NCBI RefSeq assembly: GCF_024347215.1 | Contig: NZ_AP025282.1 | Span: 868,001-932,000 of the forward strand | Direction of reading: 5' to 3' | Length of the DNA stretch: 64,000 nt | Origin: Aliamphritea ceti | GTDB lineage: Bacteria; Pseudomonadota; Gammaproteobacteria; Pseudomonadales; Balneatricaceae | Shown: piece by piece, positions 17,958 to 27,244 of the stretch | Layout of the letters: every line of letters begins with the position of its first letter | How positions within the stretch are numbered: position 1 is the first letter of the stretch | The notes under the pieces: generated by a model | Database searches by the model: none | The model's input: the letters and a program-made list of their open reading frames with translations, nothing else | Told to the model about the DNA's origin: nothing | Position numbers and translations under genes: made by a program

Positions 17958-19289
17958 ATGAGTGGTGTATCTGTGGATGATTTATCACAACGCTTTCAAA
18001 GACAGCTGACTAAGGTTTCAGGTATTCAACGCTGGATTATTGCTCTGAGTGGCGGTCTGGATTCGATGGTTTTGCTGGAGCTGGCAGCCCGCTTTTTACC
18101 AGCAAAGCAAGTAACCGTTTTGCATGTAAATCATCAGTTGCAGTCTGAGGCTGGCGAGTGGCAGCTGTTTTGTGCACAGCAGGCTGAGCAACGTGGTCTG
18201 ACTTTTCGTGCTGAGAAGGTTCAGCTTGAGGGTGGGAGTGTCGAAACTGCTGCTCGTAATGCGCGATATTCTGTTTTCGAAGATAAGATGTCTTCTGATG
18301 TTTGCTTAATGATGGCGCATCATGCTGATGATCAGGCCGAAACTTTGCTGTTCCGTTTGCTTCGGGGAGCTGGCGTCAGAGGTATGGCAGCTATGGCCGT
18401 CCAACGCAAACTGAATAATGGTAAGCTGCTGCGACCTTTGCTGGGATGTTCACGTTCTGAGCTGAAAAGCTGGGCAATTCGGGAAGGTTTAAGCTGGGTA
18501 GAAGATCCCAGTAATTCAGATACTCAGTACGACCGTAATTATTTGCGTCAGCAAGTGTTGCCATTACTCGCTAAACGATGGCCGCGGGTGAATGAGCGTC
18601 TCAATGCTACAGCTTGTCATCTTGCAGATGCTGAAGCGCTTCTTGAAGAACTTGCTCAGGCCGACCTGGAGGCCTGCTTGGCATCAGCTAATACCTTGTC
18701 TCTTACTGAACTCAAATTGCTGTCCGGGCGCCGTCAGGTCAATGCTCTGCGGTACTGGTCTCGTCAGTTTGGCCTGATGTTGTCAGAGGGGCAAGTAGAT
18801 AGTTTACGTGTTATGGCAGAGGCTGCTGCTGATTCACAGCCTGAATTGCTGTTAGGTGATACAGTTATTCGTCGTTACCGTTCCAAGCTATACATTGATC
18901 CAGTGACTGAAAGTTTACGGTGGCAGGAGTGCTTGATTGATGTGTTGGCGTCAGGTCTTTCGCATGGCGGTGTTTTGACGCTCAAGTCTGATGCCGGTAA
19001 GGATTTAGACTCATGGCTGATGGGCGTGGACATTCGTAGCCGGCAGGAAGGTGATAAATGTCATCCTTTAGGTCGGCCGGGTAAATCATTAAAGCATTTG
19101 TTTCAGGAGGCCGGAGTGCCTCCCTGGCAGCGTGATAACTGGCCTGTATGCATCAGGGCTGGAGAGATAGTTGCTATACCTGGAATCTGTATTTGCCAGA
19201 GTTGGTGTGACGGTGAAAATAAGCCGCCTTTCTGGCTAGATTGGCAACCGTCTGCATTGTTTGCTGTGGGTGATTCTGGTACCCTGTAG
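17958..19289 (+). CDS. tilS: tRNA(Ile)-lysidine synthase
   Basis: TilS converts C34 of the CAU-anticodon tRNA-Ile to lysidine so that it reads AUA. The 443-residue product has the PP-loop ALSGGLDSMVLL near residue 31 and the HHADDQAETLLFRLLRGAGVRGM block. It also has the RNYLRQQVLPLL motif and the TilS C-terminal domain (DIRSRQEGDKCHPLGRPGKS). Spacing from accA and the terminator between them imply a separate promoter. Confidence 0.95.
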   Translation: MSGVSVDDLSQRFQRQLTKVSGIQRWIIALSGGLDSMVLLELAARFLPAKQVTVLHVNHQLQSEAGEWQLFCAQQAEQRGLTFRAEKVQLEGGSVETAARNARYSVFEDKMSSDVCLMMAHHADDQAETLLFRLLRGAGVRGMAAMAVQRKLNNGKLLRPLLGCSRSELKSWAIREGLSWVEDPSNSDTQYDRNYLRQQVLPLLAKRWPRVNERLNATACHLADAEALLEELAQADLEACLASANTLSLTELKLLSGRRQVNALRYWSRQFGLMLSEGQVDSLRVMAEAAADSQPELLLGDTVIRRYRSKLYIDPVTESLRWQECLIDVLASGLSHGGVLTLKSDAGKDLDSWLMGVDIRSRQEGDKCHPLGRPGKSLKHLFQEAGVPPWQRDNWPVCIRAGEIVAIPGICICQSWCDGENKPPFWLDWQPSALFAVGDSGTL

Positions 19290-19440
19290 CCCCATCTTAT
19301 GTTGCTGTTTTATTCAGACTGAATCTCACCAATAGATACCTGTTTCGGCCGGTATTTTTTATTGCGTGGAGAAAATATTCCGTAATGGAATGTGTGATAA
19401 AGCAGCGTTATCCAAGTTTATGACCATATACAGGTTCCAC

Positions 19441-21072
19441 ATGACGCGTTATATCTTCGTCACTGGCGGTGTTGTTTCTTCGTTGGGGAAAGGCATTGCA
19501 TCCGCTTCACTTGCAGCAATTCTTGAGGCGCGGGGGCTTAAAGTCACCATGCTCAAGCTGGACCCTTATATTAACGTCGATCCGGGCACGATGAGCCCTA
19601 TTCAGCACGGTGAAGTATTTGTCACTGAAGATGGCGCTGAAACTGATCTGGATCTGGGCCACTATGAGCGTTTTATCCGTACAACTATGGGTAAGCGTAA
19701 TAACTTCACTGCGGGCCGGGTTTATCAGCACGTGTTACGCAAAGAACGTCGCGGCGACTATCTGGGTGGAACAGTTCAGGTTATCCCGCATATTACCGAT
19801 GAGATTAAACGCCGTGTCATTGATGGTGCCGGCGATGCTGATATCGCGTTGGTAGAAATTGGCGGTACGGTCGGTGACATTGAGTCGCAGCCGTTCATGG
19901 AAGCTGTGCGTCAGTTGCGTGTTGAACTGGGCTTTAATCGTGCCATGTTCATGCATTTGACCTTAGTGCCTTATATCAGAACGGCTGGTGAGATTAAAAC
20001 TAAGCCCTCACAGCACTCTGTAAAAGAGTTACGTTCGATTGGTATTCAGCCAGACATTCTTGTTTGTCGCTCAGAAGTTGCTATCCCTGCCAGCTCGCGT
20101 CGTAAATTGTCTTTGTTTACTAACGTAGAAGAGCGCGCAGTTATTTCTTTACCAGACGCAGACTGTATCTACAAAATTCCGCGTTTGTTAAGTGAGCAGA
20201 AACTGGATCAAATCGTTGTAGAGCGTTTTAACCTTGATTGTTCAGCCGCTGATCTGAGCGAGTGGGACCGGGTTGCTGATGCCAAGCTGAATCCGCACCG
20301 TGAAGTGACCATCGCGATGGTCGGTAAATACATGGAGTTGCTGGATGCGTATAAGTCGCTGATCGAAGCAATTTCTCACGCCGGCATTGAGTTGCGTACT
20401 AAAGTAAATATTAAGTATATCGATTCAGAACATGTTGAACGTGATGGTGTAGAGCTTCTGTCAGATGTTTCTGCAATTCTGGTACCCGGTGGCTTTGGTG
20501 AGCGTGGCGTAGAAGGCAAAATTGCTGCAGTAAAATATGCCCGTGAAAATAAAGTACCGTACCTGGGTATCTGTTTAGGTATGCAAGTCGCAGTAATTGA
20601 ATATGCCCGTCATGTTGCGGGTATAGCCGATGCAAGCAGTACAGAATTTGATTCTGAAGCTAAGAATCCACTGATTGGTTTGATTACAGAGTGGATGACA
20701 GAAGAAGGTGTGACTGAGCTGCGTGGCAATGCTGATGATCTGGGCGGTACTATGCGTCTGGGGGCTCAGGTTTGTCATCTGACTGAAGGTACAACATCAG
20801 CGACTGCGTATGGTGCTACTGAAGTTAAAGAGCGCCATCGCCATCGCTACGAAGTTAACAACAACTACGTTTCACAATTGGAAGAAGCTGGTTTAGTAAT
20901 TGCGGGCCGGTCTGTAGACGGTGAGTTGGTCGAGGTTGTGGAAGTGCCGGATCATCCCTGGTTCGTTGCTTGTCAGTTCCATCCTGAGTTCACATCTACG
21001 CCGCGTGACGGTCATGGTTTGTTCCGTGGATTTATTGAAGCTGCCTTAACTCAGGCAGATCTGGAAAAGTAA
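19441..21072 (+). CDS. pyrG: CTP synthase
   Basis: PyrG aminates UTP to CTP using glutamine. The product (543 residues) has the N-terminal synthetase domain beginning MTRYIFVTGGVVSSLGKG. A class-I glutamine amidotransferase domain follows from about residue 290, with the nucleophile in GICLGMQ and the C-terminal CQFHPEF. I chose the ATG at 19441 from family alignment. The longer frame from 19366 adds 25 residues with no family similarity. The Shine-Dalgarno is weak. eno follows after 27 bases; kdsA, between them in Pseudomonas, is absent. Confidence 0.97.
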   Translation: MTRYIFVTGGVVSSLGKGIASASLAAILEARGLKVTMLKLDPYINVDPGTMSPIQHGEVFVTEDGAETDLDLGHYERFIRTTMGKRNNFTAGRVYQHVLRKERRGDYLGGTVQVIPHITDEIKRRVIDGAGDADIALVEIGGTVGDIESQPFMEAVRQLRVELGFNRAMFMHLTLVPYIRTAGEIKTKPSQHSVKELRSIGIQPDILVCRSEVAIPASSRRKLSLFTNVEERAVISLPDADCIYKIPRLLSEQKLDQIVVERFNLDCSAADLSEWDRVADAKLNPHREVTIAMVGKYMELLDAYKSLIEAISHAGIELRTKVNIKYIDSEHVERDGVELLSDVSAILVPGGFGERGVEGKIAAVKYARENKVPYLGICLGMQVAVIEYARHVAGIADASSTEFDSEAKNPLIGLITEWMTEEGVTELRGNADDLGGTMRLGAQVCHLTEGTTSATAYGATEVKERHRHRYEVNNNYVSQLEEAGLVIAGRSVDGELVEVVEVPDHPWFVACQFHPEFTSTPRDGHGLFRGFIEAALTQADLEK

Positions 21073-21099
21073 TATCTAAGTAATATTGGAGTTCAATTA

Positions 21100-22395
21100 A
21101 TGGCAACAATTGCTGATATCAAAGCTCGTGAAGTGCTTGATTCCCGTGGTAACCCAACCGTTGAAGCGGATGTAATTCTTAGCACTGGTCAGCAGGCGTC
21201 TGCCTGTGCACCTTCCGGTGCGTCTACAGGTTCACGCGAAGCGCTGGAACTGCGTGATGGCGATAAGTCCCGTTACCTGGGGAAAGGCGTACTGAAAGCG
21301 GTTGCTGCTATTAACGGTGAGATCCGTAATAGCCTGGTAGGCATGGATGTTACTGATCAGCGTGCGCTGGACAATAAAATGCTCGAGCTGGACGGTACTG
21401 AGAACAAAGCTAAATTGGGTGCAAATGCTATCCTGGCGGTGTCTCTGGCGGCTGCTAAAGCAGCAGCTATTAGCAAGAATGTTGAGTTGTATGAACATAT
21501 AGCTGATCTGAACGGTACTGCTGGTCAGTTCTCTATGCCTGTACCAATGATGAATATTCTGAACGGCGGTGAACACGCTGATAACAATGTTGATATCCAG
21601 GAGTTCATGGTTCAGCCGGTTACGACGGATAATTTTGCTGATGCACTGCGTTGTGGCGCGGAAATTTTCCATGCGCTGAAAGCTGTGCTGAAAGCACGTG
21701 GTCTGAATACTGCTGTCGGTGATGAAGGTGGTTTCGCACCTAACCTGGGTTCTAACGAAGAAGCGCTGGTTGTCATTAAAGAAGCTGTAGCAAATGCCGG
21801 ATACGAGTTGGGCAAAGATGTTACTCTGGCGCTGGACTGCGCTGCATCTGAATTCTACAAAGACGGCAAGTATGATCTTTCCGGTGAAGGTAAGGTATTT
21901 GATTCCGAAGGTTTCGGTGACTACCTGGCTAACCTGACCGAAAATTATCCGATCGTTTCTGTTGAAGATGGTCTGGATGAGTCTGATTGGGACGGTTGGG
22001 CAAGCCTAACCCGTAAGATTGGTGATAAAGTACAGCTGGTCGGTGATGATCTGTTTGTAACTAACACTAAGATTCTGTCCCGCGGTATTGAACAAAACAT
22101 TGGTAATTCAATCCTGATTAAGTTCAATCAGATTGGTTCTTTGTCTGAAACTCTGGATGCCATTACGATGGCGAAAGATGCAGGCTTTACCGTTGTTATT
22201 TCGCACCGTTCCGGTGAAACTGAAGATACAACTATTGCTGACCTGGCAGTAGGTACAGCAGCAGGCCAGATCAAAACTGGTTCACTGTGTCGTTCTGACC
22301 GTGTTGCTAAATATAACCGTCTGTTACGTATTGCTGAACAGTTGGGTGATAAAGCCGTATATAACGGTTTGAAAGAGATTAAAGGTCAGGCATAA
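21100..22395 (+). CDS. eno: Enolase
   Basis: Enolase interconverts 2-phosphoglycerate and PEP and is also a degradosome component in enterobacteria. The 431-residue product has VLDSRGNPTVEADV, GDEGGFAPN, the metal ligands around LALDCAASEF and SVEDGLDESDWDG, GDDLFVTN and the signature region SHRSGETEDTTIADLAVG. GGAG precedes the ATG. A terminator follows immediately. Confidence 0.98.
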   Translation: MATIADIKAREVLDSRGNPTVEADVILSTGQQASACAPSGASTGSREALELRDGDKSRYLGKGVLKAVAAINGEIRNSLVGMDVTDQRALDNKMLELDGTENKAKLGANAILAVSLAAAKAAAISKNVELYEHIADLNGTAGQFSMPVPMMNILNGGEHADNNVDIQEFMVQPVTTDNFADALRCGAEIFHALKAVLKARGLNTAVGDEGGFAPNLGSNEEALVVIKEAVANAGYELGKDVTLALDCAASEFYKDGKYDLSGEGKVFDSEGFGDYLANLTENYPIVSVEDGLDESDWDGWASLTRKIGDKVQLVGDDLFVTNTKILSRGIEQNIGNSILIKFNQIGSLSETLDAITMAKDAGFTVVISHRSGETEDTTIADLAVGTAAGQIKTGSLCRSDRVAKYNRLLRIAEQLGDKAVYNGLKEIKGQA

Positions 22396-22416
22396 CACTG
22401 ACTGAGTTTTAAAAAC

Positions 22417-22441
22417 AAGGGGGCGGAATGCCTCCTTTTTT
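22417..22441 (+). terminator. Intrinsic terminator after eno
   Basis: AAGGGGGC (22417-22424) pairs with GCCTCCTT (22430-22437), with one G-U, over GGAAT. A run of six Ts (22436-22441) overlaps the stem end. An in-frame ATG at 22428 for the next gene lies inside the loop. Confidence 0.8.
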
Positions 22442-22466
22442 AACTGAGGATCGGCGTCGATATTTT

Positions 22467-22769
22467 ATGTTTCGCTGGCTTGTTTGGATTTTAATTATTG
22501 CCGTCACCGGCCTGCAGTATCGCCTTTGGTTTGGTGAGGCGAATTTGCGTGAAGTTTGGGCGCTGCAATATGAAATTCAGAATCAGCAAACTGAAAATGA
22601 TCAATTAGTCGAGCGTAATCATCGTCTTCAGGCTGAAGTAAAAGATCTTAAAAAAGGTCTTGCTGCGTTGGAAGAGCGTGCCCGTAATGACTTAGGTATG
22701 GTGCGTGAAGATGAGACTTTTTTTCAGTTAATCCCCGGCAAGACATCATTGCCTGATGATGCTCCCTGA
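22467..22769 (+). CDS. ftsB: Cell division protein FtsB
   Basis: FtsB forms the FtsQLB complex that activates septal peptidoglycan synthesis. The product (about 100 residues) has a short cytoplasmic tail, one membrane helix (about residues 3-19), QYRLWFGE, a periplasmic coiled coil (about 28-70) and the family EERARNDLGMVREDETFFQ motif. I start at the ATG at 22467. The ATG at 22428 would add 13 residues but lies inside the eno terminator hairpin. In E. coli and Pseudomonas ispD and ispF follow; here truD does, 24 bases later. Confidence 0.93.
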   Translation: MFRWLVWILIIAVTGLQYRLWFGEANLREVWALQYEIQNQQTENDQLVERNHRLQAEVKDLKKGLAALEERARNDLGMVREDETFFQLIPGKTSLPDDAP

Positions 22770-22793
22770 TAGTTTTATTCCCTGGATATATCA

Positions 22794-23834
22794 ATGACCA
22801 CAGCGTTTCCAACAGAACTGAATTATGCCTACGGTGAGCCGCAAGCGACGGCGGTGATTCGTCAGCATCCTGAGGATTTCCAGGTAACTGAAAACCTGGC
22901 ATTTGAGCCAGATGGCGCAGGTGATCATGTTTATTTGTATATTCGTAAAACGGGTGAGAATACTGATTGGGTTGCCCGGCAGTTGGCGAATTTTTGTCAG
23001 GTAAGCCCGCGTGAAGTTGGTTATGCAGGTAAGAAAGACCGACACGCAATAACAGAACAATGGTTTAGTGTACATATGCCAGGCCGGTCACCACTTACCT
23101 GGTCTTTGTTTGGAGGTGACTCCATTCAGGTTCTAAAGGCAACAAAGCATGGTCGTAAACTGCGTCTGGGCAGCTTGACGGGTAATCGCTTTGCCATTCG
23201 CTTGCGTAATGTTACTGATGCTGATGCTGTTATTCAGCGTTGTGAACTGGTACGTCAGGGGGTTCCAAATTACTTTGGCGAGCAGCGTTTCGGTCATCAC
23301 GGTGGCAATCTCGTTAAAGGTGCTGCCTTGATCAAAGGCGAGTATAAAGAGCGACAGAAGCATAAGAAAGGGATGTATATCTCGGCAGTGCGCTCTTTCC
23401 TGTTTAATCAGGTGGTTTCTGCTCGTTATGCAAATGCAATCACACCGATGACGGGTGATGTTCTTATGCATCAGGGGAGCCAGAGTTGTTTTGTGTTTGA
23501 TGCCCAAGATGCAACGATTACAGAACGTTTAGAAAATCTGGAAGTTCATCTGACAGCTCCAATGTGGGGGCGTGGGCGTTCTATCTGTACCGATCAGGCA
23601 TTTGAGTGGGAAATTGCACAGTTGGATGCTTATCAGGAGTTGCAGTCCGGCCTGGAGAATTTGGGGCTTAATCAGGAGCGGCGTGCGTTACGTTTATTGC
23701 CGCAGCAGCTCGAAGTGACTAAGGAAGCAGACGATCAGTTATTACTAAGCTTTGATCTGAGCGTTGGTTCGTTTGCAACCAGTGTGTTACGGGAAATTTG
23801 TCAGGTAGAAAACGCGCAGCGTGGAGAGTTTTGA
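22794..23834 (+). CDS. truD: tRNA pseudouridine(13) synthase
   Basis: TruD makes pseudouridine 13 in tRNA-Glu. The 346-residue product has the N-terminal catalytic block with VGYAGKKDRHAITEQWFS (catalytic Asp in KKDRHA), the PNYFGEQRFGHHGGN motif and the TRUD insertion domain. Its stop overlaps the surE ATG by one base (TGATG), a translationally coupled junction. Confidence 0.96.
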   Translation: MTTAFPTELNYAYGEPQATAVIRQHPEDFQVTENLAFEPDGAGDHVYLYIRKTGENTDWVARQLANFCQVSPREVGYAGKKDRHAITEQWFSVHMPGRSPLTWSLFGGDSIQVLKATKHGRKLRLGSLTGNRFAIRLRNVTDADAVIQRCELVRQGVPNYFGEQRFGHHGGNLVKGAALIKGEYKERQKHKKGMYISAVRSFLFNQVVSARYANAITPMTGDVLMHQGSQSCFVFDAQDATITERLENLEVHLTAPMWGRGRSICTDQAFEWEIAQLDAYQELQSGLENLGLNQERRALRLLPQQLEVTKEADDQLLLSFDLSVGSFATSVLREICQVENAQRGEF

Positions 23835-24586
23835 TGCGAATTTTACTGTCTAATGATGATGGTGTGTATGCCCCGGGTTTGGAGATGTTAGCAACAACTC
23901 TGGCAGAAAGTTTTAGTATTGACGTTGTTGCTCCTGACAGAAACCGTAGTGGTGCCAGTAATGCACTGACACTTGACCGGCCTTTAGAGGCCCATCAGCA
24001 TCACAATGGTTTTTACAGTCTTAATGGTACGCCAACGGATTGTGTTCATCTGGGAATTTCAGGTGTGCTTTGCGAGAAGCCTGATATTGTTATTTCAGGT
24101 ATAAACGCTGGCGCGAATCTAGGCGACGATGTTATCTATTCAGGTACTGTAGCTGCTGCTATTGAGGGTCGTTATCTGAATCTTCCCCCGATTGCTGTTT
24201 CTATGCTGGGAAGTCATCCAGATAATTATCAGGCTGCAGCCATTATTATTCAGCAGCTACTGGCTGATATTCATAGCTTGAATCTGGCGCCCCGTACAGT
24301 TTTAAATATCAATGTGCCAGATAGGCCGTTAGAAGATATTAAGGGCATGCAACTGGTAAGGTTGGGGCATCGGGTACTCGCTGATACTCCTGTAGAATCT
24401 GTTGATCCGAGAGGTACGAAGCGCTATTGGATTGCAGGTGCCGGTGCAGCAGCAGACTGTGGCCCTGGTACGGATTTTTATGCGGTTCAGGAGGGCTATG
24501 TAGCCATTACTCCGCTGAATGTTGATATGACTCAGTATTCAGGAATGGATAACTTAAGCCATTGGCTGGAAAATCTGAGTGACTGA
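23834..24586 (+). CDS. surE: 5'/3'-nucleotidase SurE
   Basis: SurE is a metal-dependent nucleotidase/exopolyphosphatase linked to stationary-phase survival. The product (250 residues) begins MRILLSNDDGVYAPG, which holds the metal-binding Asp pair. It then has DRNRSGASNALTL (metal Ser) and SGINAGANLGDDVIYSGTVAAA (metal Asn). The upstream in-frame start inside truD is not family-like. The truD-surE-pcm-nlpD-rpoS order is conserved in gammaproteobacteria. Confidence 0.97.
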   Translation: MRILLSNDDGVYAPGLEMLATTLAESFSIDVVAPDRNRSGASNALTLDRPLEAHQHHNGFYSLNGTPTDCVHLGISGVLCEKPDIVISGINAGANLGDDVIYSGTVAAAIEGRYLNLPPIAVSMLGSHPDNYQAAAIIIQQLLADIHSLNLAPRTVLNINVPDRPLEDIKGMQLVRLGHRVLADTPVESVDPRGTKRYWIAGAGAAADCGPGTDFYAVQEGYVAITPLNVDMTQYSGMDNLSHWLENLSD

Positions 24587-24647
24587 TTATTAGTATGTGG
24601 TTTGCTGTTTATTTGATGGTAAAGAACAGAGTGTCTAAGGAGTTGTT

Positions 24648-25313
24648 TTGAATAAATTACAGTTGCAGGGAATCGGTATGACCTCGCAACGCACCCGCAG
24701 CCGTTTAGTGCAGCGGTTGCAGGATCAGGGCATTATTGATCCGCAGGTGCTGGATGTGATGGCAAGTACTCCCCGACATATTTTTATTGATGAAGCTCTG
24801 TCACACAGAGCTTACGAAGATACAGCTTTGCCAATAGGTTTTAACCAAACAATTTCTCAGCCTTATATAGTCGCTAAAATGACTGAGTTACTGTTAGCTG
24901 AAGGGGCTTTGAAAAAAGTTTTAGAGGTTGGTACAGGATCTGGGTATCAGACAACTGTGTTGGCTCAGCTGGTTGATCAGGTGTATAGCGTGGAGCGTAT
25001 TCGTCCATTGCAGGAAAAAGCCCGTAAGCGTTTACAGTTACTGTCTTTACGTAATGTGAACTTACGGCATACTGATGGCGGCATGGGATGGGCTGAAAGA
25101 GGGCCGTTTGATGGTATTTTAGTTACTGCTGCACCTGAACAGGTTCCAGCAGAATTGCTTCAGCAATTGGCAATTGGTGGCCGTTTGGTAATTCCGGTTG
25201 GTGGTCGCCAGCAGGAATTAAAGTTGGTTATTCGTGAGTCTGAGACAGATTTTACGACAGAAGTACTTGAAGCAGTTAAGTTTGTACCGCTCTTAAGTGG
25301 TACAGTGCGTTAA
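24648..25313 (+). CDS. pcm: Protein-L-isoaspartate O-methyltransferase
   Basis: Pcm repairs isoaspartyl damage in proteins using SAM. The product (221 residues from the TTG, 211 from the ATG at 24678) has TISQPYIVAKMTELL, motif I VLEVGTGSGYQT and the C-terminal VKFVPLLSG. AAGGAG at 24637-24642 is 5 bases before the TTG at 24648, supporting that start. Family N-termini resemble MTSQRTRSRL from the ATG, so the start is uncertain. Confidence 0.94.
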   Translation: MNKLQLQGIGMTSQRTRSRLVQRLQDQGIIDPQVLDVMASTPRHIFIDEALSHRAYEDTALPIGFNQTISQPYIVAKMTELLLAEGALKKVLEVGTGSGYQTTVLAQLVDQVYSVERIRPLQEKARKRLQLLSLRNVNLRHTDGGMGWAERGPFDGILVTAAPEQVPAELLQQLAIGGRLVIPVGGRQQELKLVIRESETDFTTEVLEAVKFVPLLSGTVR

Positions 25314-25381
25314 AGTATGTTGAATTAAGATATTAAGTTCAAATAGTTAGCTAAAAGATTTGCAGTGGCAGGAAGGAAATA

Positions 25382-26302
25382 GTGTCAGCACGGATTAAGT
25401 TGTTCTTAAAAGGTATGCTCATGGGAGCTGCAGATGCTGTGCCAGGTGTTTCTGGTGGCACTATTGCGTTTATTACCGGCATCTATGAGGAGCTGATTAA
25501 CAGTATTAAATCCGTTGATATGGATGCTGCCCGGTTATTTCTGTCAGGAAGTTTTAAAGATTTCTGGAAACACATAAACGGCAGTTTTTTGTTGGTATTG
25601 ATACTCGGAATTGTGACGAGTATTGCTACAGTTGCTGGCAGTGTATTGTATTTGCTTGATACCTACCCAGTGATGCTGTGGGCTTTTTTCTTCGGATTAA
25701 TTCTCGCGTCTTGCTGGTTGATTATGAGCCAAATTGACACCTGGAATATGTGGCTGACATTGATCTTTGTTGTCGGCGCTATGTTTGCGTATTTAGTGAC
25801 ATCCATTACCCCTACTGAAATAGAGCCTACTTCGCTGGCGGTATTTCTATCTGGTATGGTGGCCATATGTGCGATGATTTTGCCAGGTGTTTCAGGCAGT
25901 TTCATCCTGTTAGTTATTGGCATGTACACGCCAATTTTAAGCGCGGTTAAAGCATTTGATGTCCAGCTGCTAGGGTTGTTTCTTGCTGGTTGCGTTGTTG
26001 GTATCAGTGGTTTTTCCCGGGTTCTGAGCTGGATGTTTGTGCACTATAAAATGGCAACGCTGGCGGTGCTGGCTGGCTTTATGCTTGGTTCGCTGAATAA
26101 AATCTGGCCATGGAAATATACAACAGCATACGCCATTAATCGTCATGGCGAGCAAGTACCACTTGCACAGGATAATGTATTACCTTTGAGTTACCAGGCG
26201 CTGACAGGAGAGCCGTCGTATTTATATGCGAGCCTTGCGCTGATGGTATTGGGTGGGGCTATTGTGCTGTTGATGGAGCGCGGTTTATCTTCACAAAGGT
26301 AA
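25382..26302 (+). CDS. popT: DUF368 membrane protein, PopT-type undecaprenyl phosphate translocase
   Basis: The 306-residue protein is hydrophobic with about eight membrane segments. It carries the DUF368 hallmark GAADAVPGVSGGTIAFITGIYEE near residue 13 and its second-half repeat ILPGVSGSFILLVIGMY near 165, the paired inverted-repeat motifs of the family. DUF368 members were recently shown to recycle the C55-phosphate carrier across the inner membrane; I infer the same role. GTG start at 25382 with GGAAGGAA upstream. It sits between pcm and nlpD, which are adjacent in Pseudomonas and E. coli. Confidence 0.82.
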   Translation: MSARIKLFLKGMLMGAADAVPGVSGGTIAFITGIYEELINSIKSVDMDAARLFLSGSFKDFWKHINGSFLLVLILGIVTSIATVAGSVLYLLDTYPVMLWAFFFGLILASCWLIMSQIDTWNMWLTLIFVVGAMFAYLVTSITPTEIEPTSLAVFLSGMVAICAMILPGVSGSFILLVIGMYTPILSAVKAFDVQLLGLFLAGCVVGISGFSRVLSWMFVHYKMATLAVLAGFMLGSLNKIWPWKYTTAYAINRHGEQVPLAQDNVLPLSYQALTGEPSYLYASLALMVLGGAIVLLMERGLSSQR

Positions 26303-26320
26303 CGCTTGGGAGTCTTGTGT

Positions 26321-27205
26321 ATGGCTGGAATGTTCAACCAACAATTATTTGCAATGATGCTTCTGTCGTTGTTGGTAATGACTGGTTGTTCCAGCAATAG
26401 CGCTTATGCGCCTATCAGTGATTTATCCGCAGCTGACAAGCGTAGAGCAAACACCAGTGCACTGCGAAGCACTAATGCCAGTGGTTACACAGTGCGCCGA
26501 GGTGATACCTTATATGGTATCGCATTCAAATACGGGCTTGATTACCGCCAACTGGCCCGCGCGAATAATATTGATGGCTCTTATGCTATTTATCCCGGTC
26601 AAAAACTTTCTCTGAAAACGTCTTCGGTTGCCCGTGGTTCTGACGCGGCACCTTTAGCAGACCGGACTACTACAAAACCTCAAAAAACTGCTAAACCTGT
26701 TAAAACACAGCCACGTGCAACGCAAAAAACAGCATCTAAAGTAAAAAATACCCAAAATGAGACTAAAGTTAAAAAGCCTGTGAAAAAGCCTGCTACGGCG
26801 GGCAAGAGCGTAGCTTTAGCGGCAAACCGGAAGCTGCAATGGCGCTGGCCAACCAAAGGCAGGATTGTACAGGGCTATAGCAGCAGTGGTAAGGTTAATA
26901 AAGGTATCAACTTTTTGGGTGAGCGGGGAGAGTCTGTTTTTGCGGCTGAATCCGGCAAAGTTGTATATGTCGGTAGTGGGCTCTTGGGTTACGGTAACTT
27001 GGTGATAATTAACCATAATCAGACCTATTTGAGCGCTTACGGGCACAATAGCAAAATTCTTGTAAGGGAGAATGATGTTGTAAATATCGGTGATAAGATC
27101 GCCGAGATTGGCAGTAGCGGTGCCACCCGTAACATGCTGCATTTTGAGATACGCCGGAATGGGAGTCCGGTCGATCCAAAGAAGTACTTGCCCAAAAGAA
27201 GATAG
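26321..27205 (+). CDS. nlpD: Murein hydrolase activator NlpD (LysM / LytM-domain lipoprotein)
   Basis: NlpD activates septal amidases during daughter-cell separation. The product (294 residues) has a lipoprotein signal ending LVMTGC (Cys23), a LysM domain (about 56-98) and a Lys/Thr/Pro-rich linker. A C-terminal M23/LytM domain follows. Its metal site is degenerate: the first ligand motif reads NKGINF, and HLH is replaced by MLH. This fits an activator, not an enzyme. GGGAG at 26308-26312 supports the ATG at 26321 over a TTG at 26306. It precedes rpoS as usual. Confidence 0.94.
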   Translation: MAGMFNQQLFAMMLLSLLVMTGCSSNSAYAPISDLSAADKRRANTSALRSTNASGYTVRRGDTLYGIAFKYGLDYRQLARANNIDGSYAIYPGQKLSLKTSSVARGSDAAPLADRTTTKPQKTAKPVKTQPRATQKTASKVKNTQNETKVKKPVKKPATAGKSVALAANRKLQWRWPTKGRIVQGYSSSGKVNKGINFLGERGESVFAAESGKVVYVGSGLLGYGNLVIINHNQTYLSAYGHNSKILVRENDVVNIGDKIAEIGSSGATRNMLHFEIRRNGSPVDPKKYLPKRR

Positions 27206-27244
27206 CCTGGACACACAGTTAATGGAACTATTTGAGGTGGGTCG

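Noticed and set aside
22428..22466. ATG at 22428 as the ftsB start
   Set aside because: It lies in the loop of the eno terminator. The 13 added residues do not resemble FtsB, whose membrane helix begins right after the ATG at 22467.
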